Below, piece after piece: positions 8,543 to 17,130 of a DNA stretch of 64,000 nucleotides. How positions within the stretch are numbered: the stretch's first letter is position 1; each line of letters begins with the position of its first letter. The stretch is from positions 496,001 through 560,000 of the forward strand of contig NC_015684.1 in assembly GCF_000218565.1 (NCBI RefSeq), in the 5' to 3' direction. This stretch comes from Afipia carboxidovorans OM5 (GTDB taxonomy: Bacteria > Pseudomonadota > Alphaproteobacteria > Rhizobiales > Xanthobacteraceae). The notes under the pieces were generated by a model. The model was not told the origin of the DNA, ran no database searches, and was given only the letters and a program-made list of their open reading frames with translations. The position numbers were made by a program, and so were the translations under genes.

Positions 8543-9960
8543 AACGGCTCGCTCTCATGGGCCTCGGCCTCGCCGCCATTTTGGCGGCGGGGGTCGGAGG
8601 CTATTGGGCGGGTGTTCGGGGTCTTCCGCTCACCGGCCTTACAAAATGGTTTTATGTCGAGGCAACCTTGGCGGCGTCGAAGCCACTCGGCACGGGAGCG
8701 GCGATTTACTATCAGGATCCTGACGGTAAGCCAGCTTACTCGGCAATACCTCGCCAAACCGCGGACGGCCGTGCTTTCCGCGCCGTTCGCGCCAGCGAGG
8801 ATGTGACTTTCGAAGACAAGTTGCCGACACCAGCCGAGCCGGCGGGGCAGACTGGCACGCAGCGCATTCTCTACTACCGCAACCCGATGGGGCTGCCTGA
8901 CACCTCGCCTGTGCCAAAGAAAGACTCGATGGGGATGGACTATATCCCCGTCTACGAGGGAGAGGACGACGGCAGCTCAGTCGTGCAGGTGTCGCTCGGC
9001 AAATTGCAGCGAACTGGTGTGCGATCCGAGTTGGTCAAGCGGCGGACCGTCGGCAGACTTGTTCGAGTACCGGGAACCATTCAGCTCGACGAGCGGCGAG
9101 TCTCGGTGGTCGCAACCCGGAGCGATGCCTTCGTCAACGAGGTGGCGAACGTCACGACGGGAGACCGGGTCACGAAAGGCCAGATACTGGTCCGACTCTA
9201 CTCACCTGACATCGCTGCCGCGGGTGCGCTGTTTCTCAGTGATCTCAATAGTGGCGGTCGCGACAGCGCCATCGGCGGTGCTCGCCAGCGCCTGGAAAAT
9301 CTGGGAGTGCCACCCGAGGCCATCGCCGAGATCGAGCGTACCCGCAAGGTTCCGCTATCGATCACTTGGCGCGCTCCGCGCGACGGCGTCGTGCTTGAAC
9401 GCAATGTCGTTGAAGGCATGAAGGTGGCGCCGGGCGATGTGCTGTTCCGCCTCACGGATATTTCGACTGTCTGGGTGTTGGCGGATGTGCCGGAGTTCGA
9501 TCTTGCGGCCGTTCGGATTGGAGCGCCGGTAACGATACGAATCCGAAGCCTACCGGGTCGCACCTTCGAGGGACGTGTGTCTCTGATCTATCCGCAGGTT
9601 AGTGAAGCGACGCGAGCTACGCGGGTACGGATCGAAATTGCCAATCCCAGCGGGGTTTTGCTCTCCAATATGTATGCCGAAGTGGAGATCGGCACCGGCA
9701 ATGCCGTGCCTGTGGTTGCCGTTCCGGACAGCGCGGTGATCGACACCGGCACACGACAGGTCGTGATCATAGATCGTGGAGAGGGCCGCTTCGAACCGCG
9801 CGACGTGAAGATCGGCTTGCGTGGCGAAGGGTTCACCGAAATCCGTGAGGGGATTGCGGAGGGCGATCGTGTCGTTGTCGCGGCGAACTTCCTGATCGAC
9901 GCCGAGAGCAATTTAAAGGCGGCGCTCCGCGACCTGACACCGCCGGAGGCCCGGCCATGA
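8539..9960 (+). CDS. cusB: CusB-type RND periplasmic adaptor, copy 1
   Basis: A 473-residue membrane-fusion protein. A signal anchor spans residues 4-26. A heavy-metal-binding domain near 110-138 (RNPMGLPDTSPVPKKD, then SMGMDYIPVY) is typical of CusB/CzcB proteins that take Cu(I) or Ag(I) from periplasmic chaperones. Hairpin, lipoyl-like and beta-barrel domains follow. The partner is the CusA pump, whose gene overlaps by four bases. No outer-membrane factor is encoded in this cluster. The TolC homologue at 36325, or a chromosomal one, would be needed. Paralogous to 54736-56214. Confidence 0.93.
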   Translation: MKRLALMGLGLAAILAAGVGGYWAGVRGLPLTGLTKWFYVEATLAASKPLGTGAAIYYQDPDGKPAYSAIPRQTADGRAFRAVRASEDVTFEDKLPTPAEPAGQTGTQRILYYRNPMGLPDTSPVPKKDSMGMDYIPVYEGEDDGSSVVQVSLGKLQRTGVRSELVKRRTVGRLVRVPGTIQLDERRVSVVATRSDAFVNEVANVTTGDRVTKGQILVRLYSPDIAAAGALFLSDLNSGGRDSAIGGARQRLENLGVPPEAIAEIERTRKVPLSITWRAPRDGVVLERNVVEGMKVAPGDVLFRLTDISTVWVLADVPEFDLAAVRIGAPVTIRIRSLPGRTFEGRVSLIYPQVSEATRATRVRIEIANPSGVLLSNMYAEVEIGTGNAVPVVAVPDSAVIDTGTRQVVIIDRGEGRFEPRDVKIGLRGEGFTEIREGIAEGDRVVVAANFLIDAESNLKAALRDLTPPEARP

Positions 9961-12900
9961 TCGCCCGACTCATTGGCTGGTCGGCCCGCAATCTTGTGCT
10001 CGTGTTCGTCGGAACGATCTTCGCCGTTGCCGCCGGACTCTATGCGCTGAAGACCCTGCCGCTCGATGCCATTCCGGACCTTTCCGACGTGCAGGTCATC
10101 GTCTACACTGAGTATTCGGGCCAGGCGCCGCAGGTGGTCGAGGACCAGGTCACCTATCCGCTGACGACCTCGATGCTGACGGTGCCGAAATCAAAAGTCG
10201 TGCGCGGTTTCTCCTTCTTCGGCGTCTCCTTCGTCTATGTGATCTTCGAGGATGGCACCGATCCCTATTGGGCACGAAGCCGCGTACTTGAATATCTCAA
10301 CGCTGCTGCCCAGCGGTTGCCGCCGGGCGTGACGCCAACCCTCGGACCGGATGCGACCGGCGTCGGCTGGGTCTACCAATATGCCGTCGTCGCCAAGGAG
10401 ATGACGCTCGCCGAGTTGCGTTCGCTGCAGGACTGGGTCATCCGCTTCGGCGCCTCGAAGGCAGAGGGTGTCGCGGAAGTCGCCAGCGTCGGTGGCTTCG
10501 TGAAGCAGTACTCAATCGTGGTCGATCCGAACCGGCTGCGGGCGTTGGGTATCTCGCTCGACCGGGTGCGAGACGCCGTCAAGGCCAGCAACGCCGATGT
10601 CGGCGGCCGCACCGTCGAACTTTCCGAGTTCGAGTTTATGGTACGTGGTCGCGGCTATATCCGAAGCGTCGCCGACATCGAGAATGTGGTGCTGAAAACC
10701 GACCGCGGCGTGTCGCTGCGCGTGAGAGATGTTGCTCGCGTCGAGATCGTCCCAGACGAACGGCGTGGTATCACCGAACTCAATGGCGAAGGCGAGGTCG
10801 CAAGCGGCATCGTTTTGCAACGCTTCGGCGCCAACGCGCTGACCGTGATCGAGAACGTCAAGGCGCGACTTGCAGAGATTGCGTCGAGCTTGCCCAAGGG
10901 CGCCGAGATCGTACCGGTCTACGACCGTTCCGAATTGATCGGCCGGGCGATCAAAACCCTGAAAAGCACGCTGATCGAAGAGAGCATCATCGTCGCGCTG
11001 GTGTGCGTGGTGTTTCTCCTGCATTTGCGCAGCGCGCTGGTCGCGATCCTGATGCTGCCGGTCGGCATCCTCATCGCCTTCGCGGCGATGAAGGCGTTCG
11101 GGCTTGGTTCCAACATCATGAGCCTCGGCGGCATCGCCATCGCCGTTGGCGCCATGATCGACGCCGCCATCGTGATGATCGAAAATGCTCACAAGCATTT
11201 GGAGCGCGCACCGCCCGACAAGCCGCGCGTCGAAATTCTGATCGAAGCAGCGAGCCAGGTTGGTCCGGCGCTGTTCTTCAGCCTGCTCGTTATCACCGTC
11301 TCCTTCCTGCCGATCTTCACACTAGAGTCGCAAGAGGGCCGGATGTTTGGTCCGCTCGCCTTCACAAAGACCTTCGCGATGGCAGCCGCGGCATTGCTGT
11401 CGGTGACGCTGGTGCCGGCACTCATGGTGGTTTTCGTGCGCGGTCGGATCATCCCGGAGCACCGCAATCCGATCAATCGCTTCCTGATCTGGGTCTATCG
11501 CCCGATCATCCGCGGCGTGCTGAAGGCGAAGACTCTCACCATCCTCGTCGCACTTATTGCCCTCGGCGTGACTGTCTGGCCGGCACGCCAACTCGGTTCG
11601 GAGTTCATGCCAAGCCTCGACGAGGGGACGCTGATGTACATGCCGACGACCTTGCCGGGACTCTCTGTGACCAAGGCGGCTGAGCTTCTGCAAGTGCAGG
11701 ACCGAATCATCAAGAGCTTCCCGGAGGTGGCTTCGGTCTATGGTAAGGCGGGGCGTGCGCTCACCGCCACCGATCCGGCGCCGATGGAGATGTTCGAGAC
11801 AATCATCAATCTGAAGCCGAAGAGCGAATGGCGGCCCGGTGTCACCATCGACAGCCTGAAGACCGAAATGGATAGCGCATTGCAATTTCCTGGCGTCTCC
11901 AATGCCTGGACCATGCCGATCCGCGCTCGCATCGACATGCTTGCGACCGGCATTCGCACGCCCGTCGGTGTCAAAGTGTTCGGAACGGACCTCGCTCAGA
12001 TGGAGCAGACGGCTCGTGAGATCGAGCGGGTGCTGAGATCAGTGCCGGGCACATCAAGCGCCTATGCAGAGCGGGTCATCGGCGGCTACTACCTCGACAT
12101 TGTACCGGATCGCGACGCGCTCGGTCGCTACGGCTTAGCCATCGGCGACGTCCAGGCCGTAATCGCAAGCGCGCTCGGGGCCGAGACGGTGACCACTACC
12201 GTCGAGGGCCGCGAACGCTATGCCGTCACCATCCGCTATCCGCGCGCTTTCAGGAGTGATCCGCAGTCGATCGCTCGCGACGTGCAAGTACCGCTGCCGG
12301 GAGGCGGAACGGTGCCGCTCGGCGAAGTCGCCAATGTCGAACTCACGCGCGGCGCTACTTCGATCCGCACCGAGAACGGCCAGCTCGCGGTCTATGTCTT
12401 CGTCGATATTACGGGCCGCGATCTCGGCGGCTATGTCGCCGCGGCACAGCAAGCGGTGGCGAACGAAGTCAAGCTGCCACCCGGCACCTATGTCTCGTGG
12501 AGCGGCCAATTTGAGTATCTGCAACGCGCCGAGGCGCGAGTGAAGATCGTCGTGCCGGTGACGCTGCTCGTCATCTTCCTGCTGCTCTACCTCAACTTCC
12601 GGGCGTTGACCGAGACACTCATTGTCATGCTGTCGCTGCCGTTCGCCTTGGTCGGTGGTATCTGGCTGATGTGGTGGCTCGGTTTCAACATGTCGGTCGC
12701 CGTGGCAGTGGGCTTCATCGCGCTTGCCGGCGTCGCCGCCGAGACCGGCGTCGTCATGCTGATCTATCTCGAACAGGCAATGGCGGAATTGAGGGCCGAG
12801 CGGGAGGCGGAAGGACGGTCCTTTACCCGAACAGATCTCTATGAAGCGATCATGCTCGGCGCCGTCGAGCGCGTGCGGCCGAAGATGATGACCGTCATCG

Positions 12901-13133
12901 CCATCACAGCCGGCCTCGTTCCGATCCTGTGGAGCACCGGAACCGGTTCGGAAGTGATGCAGCGCATCGCAGTGCCGATGATCGGCGGCATGGTCTCCTC
13001 GACCGTACTCACGCTGGTCGTAATCCCAGCCGTCTATGGGTTGATTAAGGGATGGCGGCTGCCGCGAAGCATCTCCTCCGAGGAGACAGCGATCGAACAA
13101 GGGCTAGCTGGCCTCAAGGCAGCCGCCGAATGA
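9957..13133 (+). CDS. cusA: CusA-type heavy-metal RND efflux pump, copy 1
   Basis: A 1058-residue inner-membrane RND transporter. It has the usual two repeats of one plus five transmembrane segments: N-terminal helix near 10-28, blocks near 335-500 and 865-1035. AIAVGAMIDAAIVMIENAHK near residue 400 contains the acidic proton-relay residues, and a Met-containing central pore segment (RARIDMLATGIRTPVGVKVF) near 655 matches CusA. It exports Cu(I)/Ag(I) with CusB and a TolC-type channel. The 5' end overlaps cusB. It is strongly similar along its whole length to the second CusA in this window (51539-54739). Confidence 0.95.
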   Translation: MIARLIGWSARNLVLVFVGTIFAVAAGLYALKTLPLDAIPDLSDVQVIVYTEYSGQAPQVVEDQVTYPLTTSMLTVPKSKVVRGFSFFGVSFVYVIFEDGTDPYWARSRVLEYLNAAAQRLPPGVTPTLGPDATGVGWVYQYAVVAKEMTLAELRSLQDWVIRFGASKAEGVAEVASVGGFVKQYSIVVDPNRLRALGISLDRVRDAVKASNADVGGRTVELSEFEFMVRGRGYIRSVADIENVVLKTDRGVSLRVRDVARVEIVPDERRGITELNGEGEVASGIVLQRFGANALTVIENVKARLAEIASSLPKGAEIVPVYDRSELIGRAIKTLKSTLIEESIIVALVCVVFLLHLRSALVAILMLPVGILIAFAAMKAFGLGSNIMSLGGIAIAVGAMIDAAIVMIENAHKHLERAPPDKPRVEILIEAASQVGPALFFSLLVITVSFLPIFTLESQEGRMFGPLAFTKTFAMAAAALLSVTLVPALMVVFVRGRIIPEHRNPINRFLIWVYRPIIRGVLKAKTLTILVALIALGVTVWPARQLGSEFMPSLDEGTLMYMPTTLPGLSVTKAAELLQVQDRIIKSFPEVASVYGKAGRALTATDPAPMEMFETIINLKPKSEWRPGVTIDSLKTEMDSALQFPGVSNAWTMPIRARIDMLATGIRTPVGVKVFGTDLAQMEQTAREIERVLRSVPGTSSAYAERVIGGYYLDIVPDRDALGRYGLAIGDVQAVIASALGAETVTTTVEGRERYAVTIRYPRAFRSDPQSIARDVQVPLPGGGTVPLGEVANVELTRGATSIRTENGQLAVYVFVDITGRDLGGYVAAAQQAVANEVKLPPGTYVSWSGQFEYLQRAEARVKIVVPVTLLVIFLLLYLNFRALTETLIVMLSLPFALVGGIWLMWWLGFNMSVAVAVGFIALAGVAAETGVVMLIYLEQAMAELRAEREAEGRSFTRTDLYEAIMLGAVERVRPKMMTVIAITAGLVPILWSTGTGSEVMQRIAVPMIGGMVSSTVLTLVVIPAVYGLIKGWRLPRSISSEETAIEQGLAGLKAAAE

Positions 13134-13145
13134 GAGGAGATTCCA

Positions 13146-13262
13146 ATGATGCACGACATGATGGGAGCCATGGGATGGGGCATGGGTCTCGCCGGCGTGA
13201 TCGGCCTCGTTGTTCTGGTGCTGATGATCGCTGCTCTCGTGAAATACGTCTTCTTCCGGTGA
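13146..13262 (+). CDS. 38-residue single-pass membrane protein (ALVKY family)
   Basis: A short gene directly after cusA with a GAGAGGAG-type ribosome site and a start 12 bases after the cusA stop. The product begins with Met, His and Gly-rich residues (MMHDMMGAMGWGMG), has one hydrophobic helix, and ends ALVKYVFF plus Arg. A 43-residue relative at 59541 in the other metal cluster shares the Met-containing start, single helix and ALVKY ending. It may be a small pump subunit or a membrane copper-binding peptide. No named function is known to me. Confidence 0.7.
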   Translation: MMHDMMGAMGWGMGLAGVIGLVVLVLMIAALVKYVFFR

Positions 13263-13329
13263 GGTGCGTTAGGCACAACTTCGATTGGAGGCCGGACGCG
13301 AGGAAGCAGCCAACGAAAGGAGAAACACC

Positions 13330-13818
13330 ATGACAACGAAGCTGTTCGCAACGCGGCGGGCGCTGATGATTGGCGCCATACAGGCAACAGCCACGCTCAT
13401 GCTACCGCGACGTTCATGGGCTGAGACACTGCCCAAGATGACCGTGACCCGCGATCCGAACTGCGGCTGTTGTGGCGGTTGGGTTACTCATGTGAAGGCA
13501 GCCGGATTTCCGGTCGAGGTGATCGAGGCGGCAGACCTCGCGCCGCTCAAGGCCAGGCTCGGCGTACCCGATGCCCTGATCTCCTGCCATACAGCAGAAA
13601 TCGACAGCTATGTCGTCGAGGGGCATGTTCCGGCCAATGCGATCAAGCGGCTGTTCGTGGAGCGTCCGCGAGCGACGGGCTTGGCCGTTGCCGGCATGCC
13701 CATCGGTTCTCCGGGCATGGAGGTTTCAGGGACGCTGCCTGAGACTTACGAGGTGGTTCTGTTCGGACAGGGACAACAGCGCGTGTTCGCGCGCTATCGC
13801 GGATCACAGGCTCTCTAA
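13330..13818 (+). CDS. DUF411 metal-binding protein, exported
   Basis: A 162-residue protein of the DUF411 (CopG-like) family. A twin-Arg-like N-terminus (FATRRALMIG) and hydrophobic stretch precede RDPNCGCCGGW, a Cys cluster near residues 42-50. CHTAEIDSYVVEGHVP near 80-95 and GMPIGSPGMEVSG near 120 are family hallmarks. Members occur in copper, silver and other metal resistance operons and probably bind metal in the periplasm. The ATG at 13330 follows GAAAGGAGAAACACC. A second DUF411 gene lies at 47576. Confidence 0.88.
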   Translation: MTTKLFATRRALMIGAIQATATLMLPRRSWAETLPKMTVTRDPNCGCCGGWVTHVKAAGFPVEVIEAADLAPLKARLGVPDALISCHTAEIDSYVVEGHVPANAIKRLFVERPRATGLAVAGMPIGSPGMEVSGTLPETYEVVLFGQGQQRVFARYRGSQAL

Positions 13819-13845
13819 TCTCAAGGCACCAATGGAGGGAAGCCC

Positions 13846-14064
13846 ATGGCTATCCTGGAGGCGACCATCACTTGCCCGCAATGCGGCACAACATCGAAGG
13901 AGACAATGCCAACAAATGCCTGCCAGTATTTCTACGAATGTCGGTCGTGTGGGGTCGTGTTGAAGCCCAAGCCCGGAGATTGTTGCGTCTACTGCTCTTA
14001 CGCAGACGTATCTTGCCCGCCGATTCAAGAAAATCAGTCCGACTGCTGCGGGACCAGATCCTAA
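13846..14064 (+). CDS. GDCCVxC-motif zinc-ribbon-like protein, copy 1
   Basis: A 72-residue cytoplasmic Cys-rich protein. Cysteines occur as CPQC near residue 10, C near 26, CRSC near 32, GDCCVYCSY near 44-52, and a terminal CC. The GDCCVxC signature defines a small putative metal-binding family found near mercury, copper and arsenic genes. Two CxxC pairs suggest a treble-clef or zinc-ribbon site, and the CC motif may be the exchangeable thiol. A homologue lies at 60068 in the second metal cluster. It ends 8 bases from the converging merR-type gene. Confidence 0.85.
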   Translation: MAILEATITCPQCGTTSKETMPTNACQYFYECRSCGVVLKPKPGDCCVYCSYADVSCPPIQENQSDCCGTRS

Positions 14065-14072
14065 GTCTTGTC

Positions 14073-14492
14073 TTATGAAGCGGCTGGGGCCGTCGGCGAT
14101 AGCGCCTCGATGATCCGGCAGTCGGCAACCGTGCCGCAGCGACACTGATCGATCATGCTGTCGAGTTCGCGACGCAGCGCGCGCAAGTCGGCAATCTTTC
14201 GATCAACCTCGGCTCGGTGCTCTTTGGCGATTGCATCGACGGCGTCGCAAGATCGATCGCGCTGGTCGGCCAGGCCGAGCAATGCGCGCACCTGGTCGAG
14301 CGAAAACCCAAGATCTCGCGAACGCCGGATGAAGCTCAGCCGATTGAGGTGCTCTGGACCATAGGCCCGGTAGTTTCCCGGCGTCCGGCGCGGCGCGGCA
14401 AGCAGTCCAATCCGCTCGTAATAGCGGATCGTCTCGACCTTGGTGTCCGTCTTTCGCCCCAACTCGCCGATGGCGAGAAAATCGCCTGTCAT
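14073..14492 (-). CDS. MerR-family metal-responsive activator (ZntR/CadR/PbrR-like)
   Basis: A 139-residue MerR protein. FLAIGELGRKTDTKVETIRYYERIGLL (residues 5-31) is the winged-helix DNA-binding region and is followed by the dimerisation coiled coil. Cysteines at about 82 (RSCDAV) and in QCRCGTVADC near 117-126 form a likely Zn/Cd/Pb site, unlike the two-Cys CueR loop. It is divergent from the P1B-ATPase at 14559, which it most likely controls through the 19-bp-spacer promoter between them. I chose the ATG at 14492. A longer frame runs over that promoter and into the ATPase gene. Confidence 0.88.
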   Translation of the reverse strand: MTGDFLAIGELGRKTDTKVETIRYYERIGLLAAPRRTPGNYRAYGPEHLNRLSFIRRSRDLGFSLDQVRALLGLADQRDRSCDAVDAIAKEHRAEVDRKIADLRALRRELDSMIDQCRCGTVADCRIIEALSPTAPAAS

Positions 14493-14496
14493 CGTC

Positions 14497-14527
14497 TTGA
14501 CCCTATAGTTACTACAGGGTCCATATG
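14497..14527 (+). promoter_or_regulatory. MerR-type promoter/operator for the P1B ATPase
   Basis: TTGACC at 14497-14502 and CATATG at 14522-14527 are separated by 19 bp, the overlong spacer typical of MerR-activated promoters. The dyad ACCCT...AGGGT (14500-14504 and 14516-14520) lies within the spacer. The activator gene reads leftward from 14492, so the site can control both directions. Confidence 0.8.
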
Positions 14528-14558
14528 GGTGGTCATGTCGAACTTGTCGAGGTGACCC

Positions 14559-16697
14559 ATGGCAACCGCGAGTCCGTTGAAGCTGCGTATCGAAGGGATG
14601 GATTGCGGTGCCTGCGCCGCGAAAATCGAGAACGCGATGAAGCGGCTGCCGGGTGTCAGCGATATCGACGTCAACTACAGCCTGCAGTCGCTCTCCTTGG
14701 CGGTCGACGAAGACCGCACATCCCGCGGCACAATCGAGGCCAAGATCAGGGCGCTCGGCTATGCACCTGTGGATCCGTCCGAGCAGGTCATGTCGGCGGG
14801 TCATCGTGATGGGGATCGCGATACGGCGGAAGGTACGTGGTGGTCATCGTCGAAAGGACGGCTGGTCATCGGCACCGGGGCCTTGTTGCTGCTCGCTTTC
14901 GCGGTGTCGTATGTCGAGCCGGCCTGGTCGAACTGGGCCTACATCGCCGCCACTCTGGTCAGTCTAATTCCGATCGGCCGGCGTGCGCTCACCGGCGCCT
15001 TATCGGGCACGCCATTCAGCATCGAGATGCTGATGTCGATCGCCGCAGTCGGCGCCGTCGCTATCGGCGAGGCAGAAGAGGCCGCCGTCGTCGTGTTCCT
15101 CTTCGCGGTCGGCGAACTGCTGGAAGGCGTCGCTGCCGGGCGGGCACGCGCCGGCATCAAAGCGTTGATCGATCTCGTACCGCGAACTGCGCGCCGCCAG
15201 ATCGGCTCCAACGTGGAAACGATACCAGTCGAAGATCTGGCCATCGGCGATACCGTGGTTGTCCGGCCGGGCGACCGAGTACCTTCCGACGGGACCGTGA
15301 TCGAGGGCGTATCCGAGGTCAACGAGGCGCCGGTGACCGGCGAATCTGTCCCGGTCGGCAAGGAACCCGGATCGACGGTCTATGCCGGCAGCATCAACGC
15401 CAATGGCGAGTTGCGTGTCGAGATCACCCGGACGGCCGCCGATAACACAATTGCCCGGATCGTCCATATGGTCGAGGAAGCGCAGGGCTCGAAGGCGCCG
15501 ACGGCTCGTTTCATAGACCGCTTCAGTCGCTGGTACACGCCGGCCGCCATGGCCGTGTCGGCGCTCGTCGTCCTCGTTCCGCCGCTGCTGTTCGGCGCCG
15601 ACTGGTTCACCTGGATCTATCGTGGGCTGGCGGTGCTGCTGATCGCGTGTCCCTGTGCTCTGGTGATATCCACCCCGGCTGCGATCGCTTCAGGGTTGGC
15701 CAGTGGCGCACGACGCGGTCTCCTCATCAAAGGGGGCGCGGCACTGGAAACGCTCGGCAAGGTCAAAGCCGTTGCCTTCGACAAGACCGGCACGCTGACC
15801 ATGGGTCACCCGCAAGTCACCGATGTTGTCGTGGTCGAAGGCACGGAAGCCGATATCCTGGCGAAGTCCGCTGCCGTCGAACGTGGCTCCAGCCATCCGC
15901 TGGGAGCGGCGATTGTCGCCGAGGCCGAAAGGCGCGGTCTCGATATCCCCAAAGCCTTCGGCGGCGGGATCGCGACGCCCGGCAAAGCAGTAACGGCGCG
16001 ACTCAAATCTGGTTTCGTCTCGGTCGGATCGCCACGCCACGCCAGCGAACAAGGCGAGGTGCCCGAGGAAGTCAGGAAACAGATCGAGGAGCTCGAAAGC
16101 CAAGGCAAGACCGTGGTTGTGGTCAGCGAGGGTAAGCAACTTGTCGGACTGATCGCGCTGCGTGACGAGCCGCGTCCGGATGCTGCTGACGGCCTTGCGA
16201 AGCTCCGCACTCTTGGCATACGCGCCGTCATGCTGACCGGCGACAATGCCCGCACGGCGACTGCGATCGGCGGCGCACTCGGACTTGATATCAGGGCCGA
16301 ACTGCTGCCGGACGCCAAGCTCGACGCGATCTCAGCTTATAAGAGCGAAGGCCCTATCGCCATGGTCGGCGACGGCATCAACGATGCGCCCGCGCTTGCC
16401 GCGTCCTCGGTGGGCATCGCGATGGGAGGCGGCACGGACGTGGCATTGGAGACTGCGGACGCGGCGCTTCTGAAAAACCGTGTCACCGGCGTTGCCGAAT
16501 TGATCGCGCTATCGCGCGCGACGCTCGCCAATATCTGGCAGAACATCACGCTCGCGCTCAGCCTGAAGGGCATTTTTCTCGTCACCACGCTTTTCGGCGC
16601 AACACCGCTCTGGATGGCGATCCTAGCCGACACTGGTGCGACCGTTTTGGTAACTGCAAACGCCTTACGGCTGCTGCGCTTTGAGTTCAAAGCGTGA
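14559..16697 (+). CDS. zntA: Zn/Cd/Pb-type P1B ATPase (ZntA-like)
   Basis: A 712-residue heavy-metal P-type ATPase. An N-terminal HMA domain has EGMDCGACAAKIENAM near residues 12-27. ACPCALVIS near 361 (metal-binding CPC), the phosphorylation motif DKTGTLTMG near 408, GSSHPLG near 447 and GDGINDAPA near 605 follow. The last helix has DTGATVLVTANALRLL, the ZntA/CadA-type aspartate region, which favours divalent Zn, Cd or Pb over Cu(I). It pumps metal from the cytoplasm and is paired with the divergent MerR regulator. Confidence 0.92.
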   Translation: MATASPLKLRIEGMDCGACAAKIENAMKRLPGVSDIDVNYSLQSLSLAVDEDRTSRGTIEAKIRALGYAPVDPSEQVMSAGHRDGDRDTAEGTWWSSSKGRLVIGTGALLLLAFAVSYVEPAWSNWAYIAATLVSLIPIGRRALTGALSGTPFSIEMLMSIAAVGAVAIGEAEEAAVVVFLFAVGELLEGVAAGRARAGIKALIDLVPRTARRQIGSNVETIPVEDLAIGDTVVVRPGDRVPSDGTVIEGVSEVNEAPVTGESVPVGKEPGSTVYAGSINANGELRVEITRTAADNTIARIVHMVEEAQGSKAPTARFIDRFSRWYTPAAMAVSALVVLVPPLLFGADWFTWIYRGLAVLLIACPCALVISTPAAIASGLASGARRGLLIKGGAALETLGKVKAVAFDKTGTLTMGHPQVTDVVVVEGTEADILAKSAAVERGSSHPLGAAIVAEAERRGLDIPKAFGGGIATPGKAVTARLKSGFVSVGSPRHASEQGEVPEEVRKQIEELESQGKTVVVVSEGKQLVGLIALRDEPRPDAADGLAKLRTLGIRAVMLTGDNARTATAIGGALGLDIRAELLPDAKLDAISAYKSEGPIAMVGDGINDAPALAASSVGIAMGGGTDVALETADAALLKNRVTGVAELIALSRATLANIWQNITLALSLKGIFLVTTLFGATPLWMAILADTGATVLVTANALRLLRFEFKA

Positions 16698-16810
16698 GCA
16701 GGACCATGGTACACTTGACTTTATTGCCGAGCGCTAGTGCTGGTTTATCCACGGCGACGCGCACGGCCGCGCAATATATACTTGGAACAGCTACGGCGAT
16801 CAGGATGCCA

Positions 16811-17130
16811 GGATTTCAACTCCTCCGGCTTCACACATCCTGATCCGGTCTTCCACCCGGCCACCGCTCCGCTCAAGCCGGGTCGATGCTTGGGGGCGCT
16901 GCCCCCTGGCGCGGCGCAAGGGATCGCTGACGCTCGACCGGGACGGTCTCCCCGACCTTCCGCGCGGTTGCGTGTTTCTCATTCTCGCCGACAGCTTCAA
17001 TCCGCTTGTGCAGGCCGGGTGATCCCCCTCCGTCCCGGCCGCCCTTGCACCTTGCCCCCCCCGGTCTCGCCGACGGGCAGGGTTGCAGCGCAGCGCTGCG
17101 CTTCAACCCAAGCCCATTAGGAGAAAGATC
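16811..17130 (+). repeat. Structured leader, copy 1, before the ParB-like gene
   Basis: Gene-free DNA nearly identical in large part to 22140-22477, which precedes the DUF932 gene. Shared parts include an outer inverted repeat (GCAAGGG near 16916, CCCTTGC at 17042-17048), a GC-rich interior, and a 24-bp near-perfect palindrome at 17083-17106 with core GCGCAGCGCTGCGC. The ribosome site and start follow within 25 bases of the palindrome. The palindrome could be an operator and the outer repeat an RNA stem or a small mobile-repeat end. The stretch 16698-16810 before it shows nothing recognisable. Confidence 0.75.
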
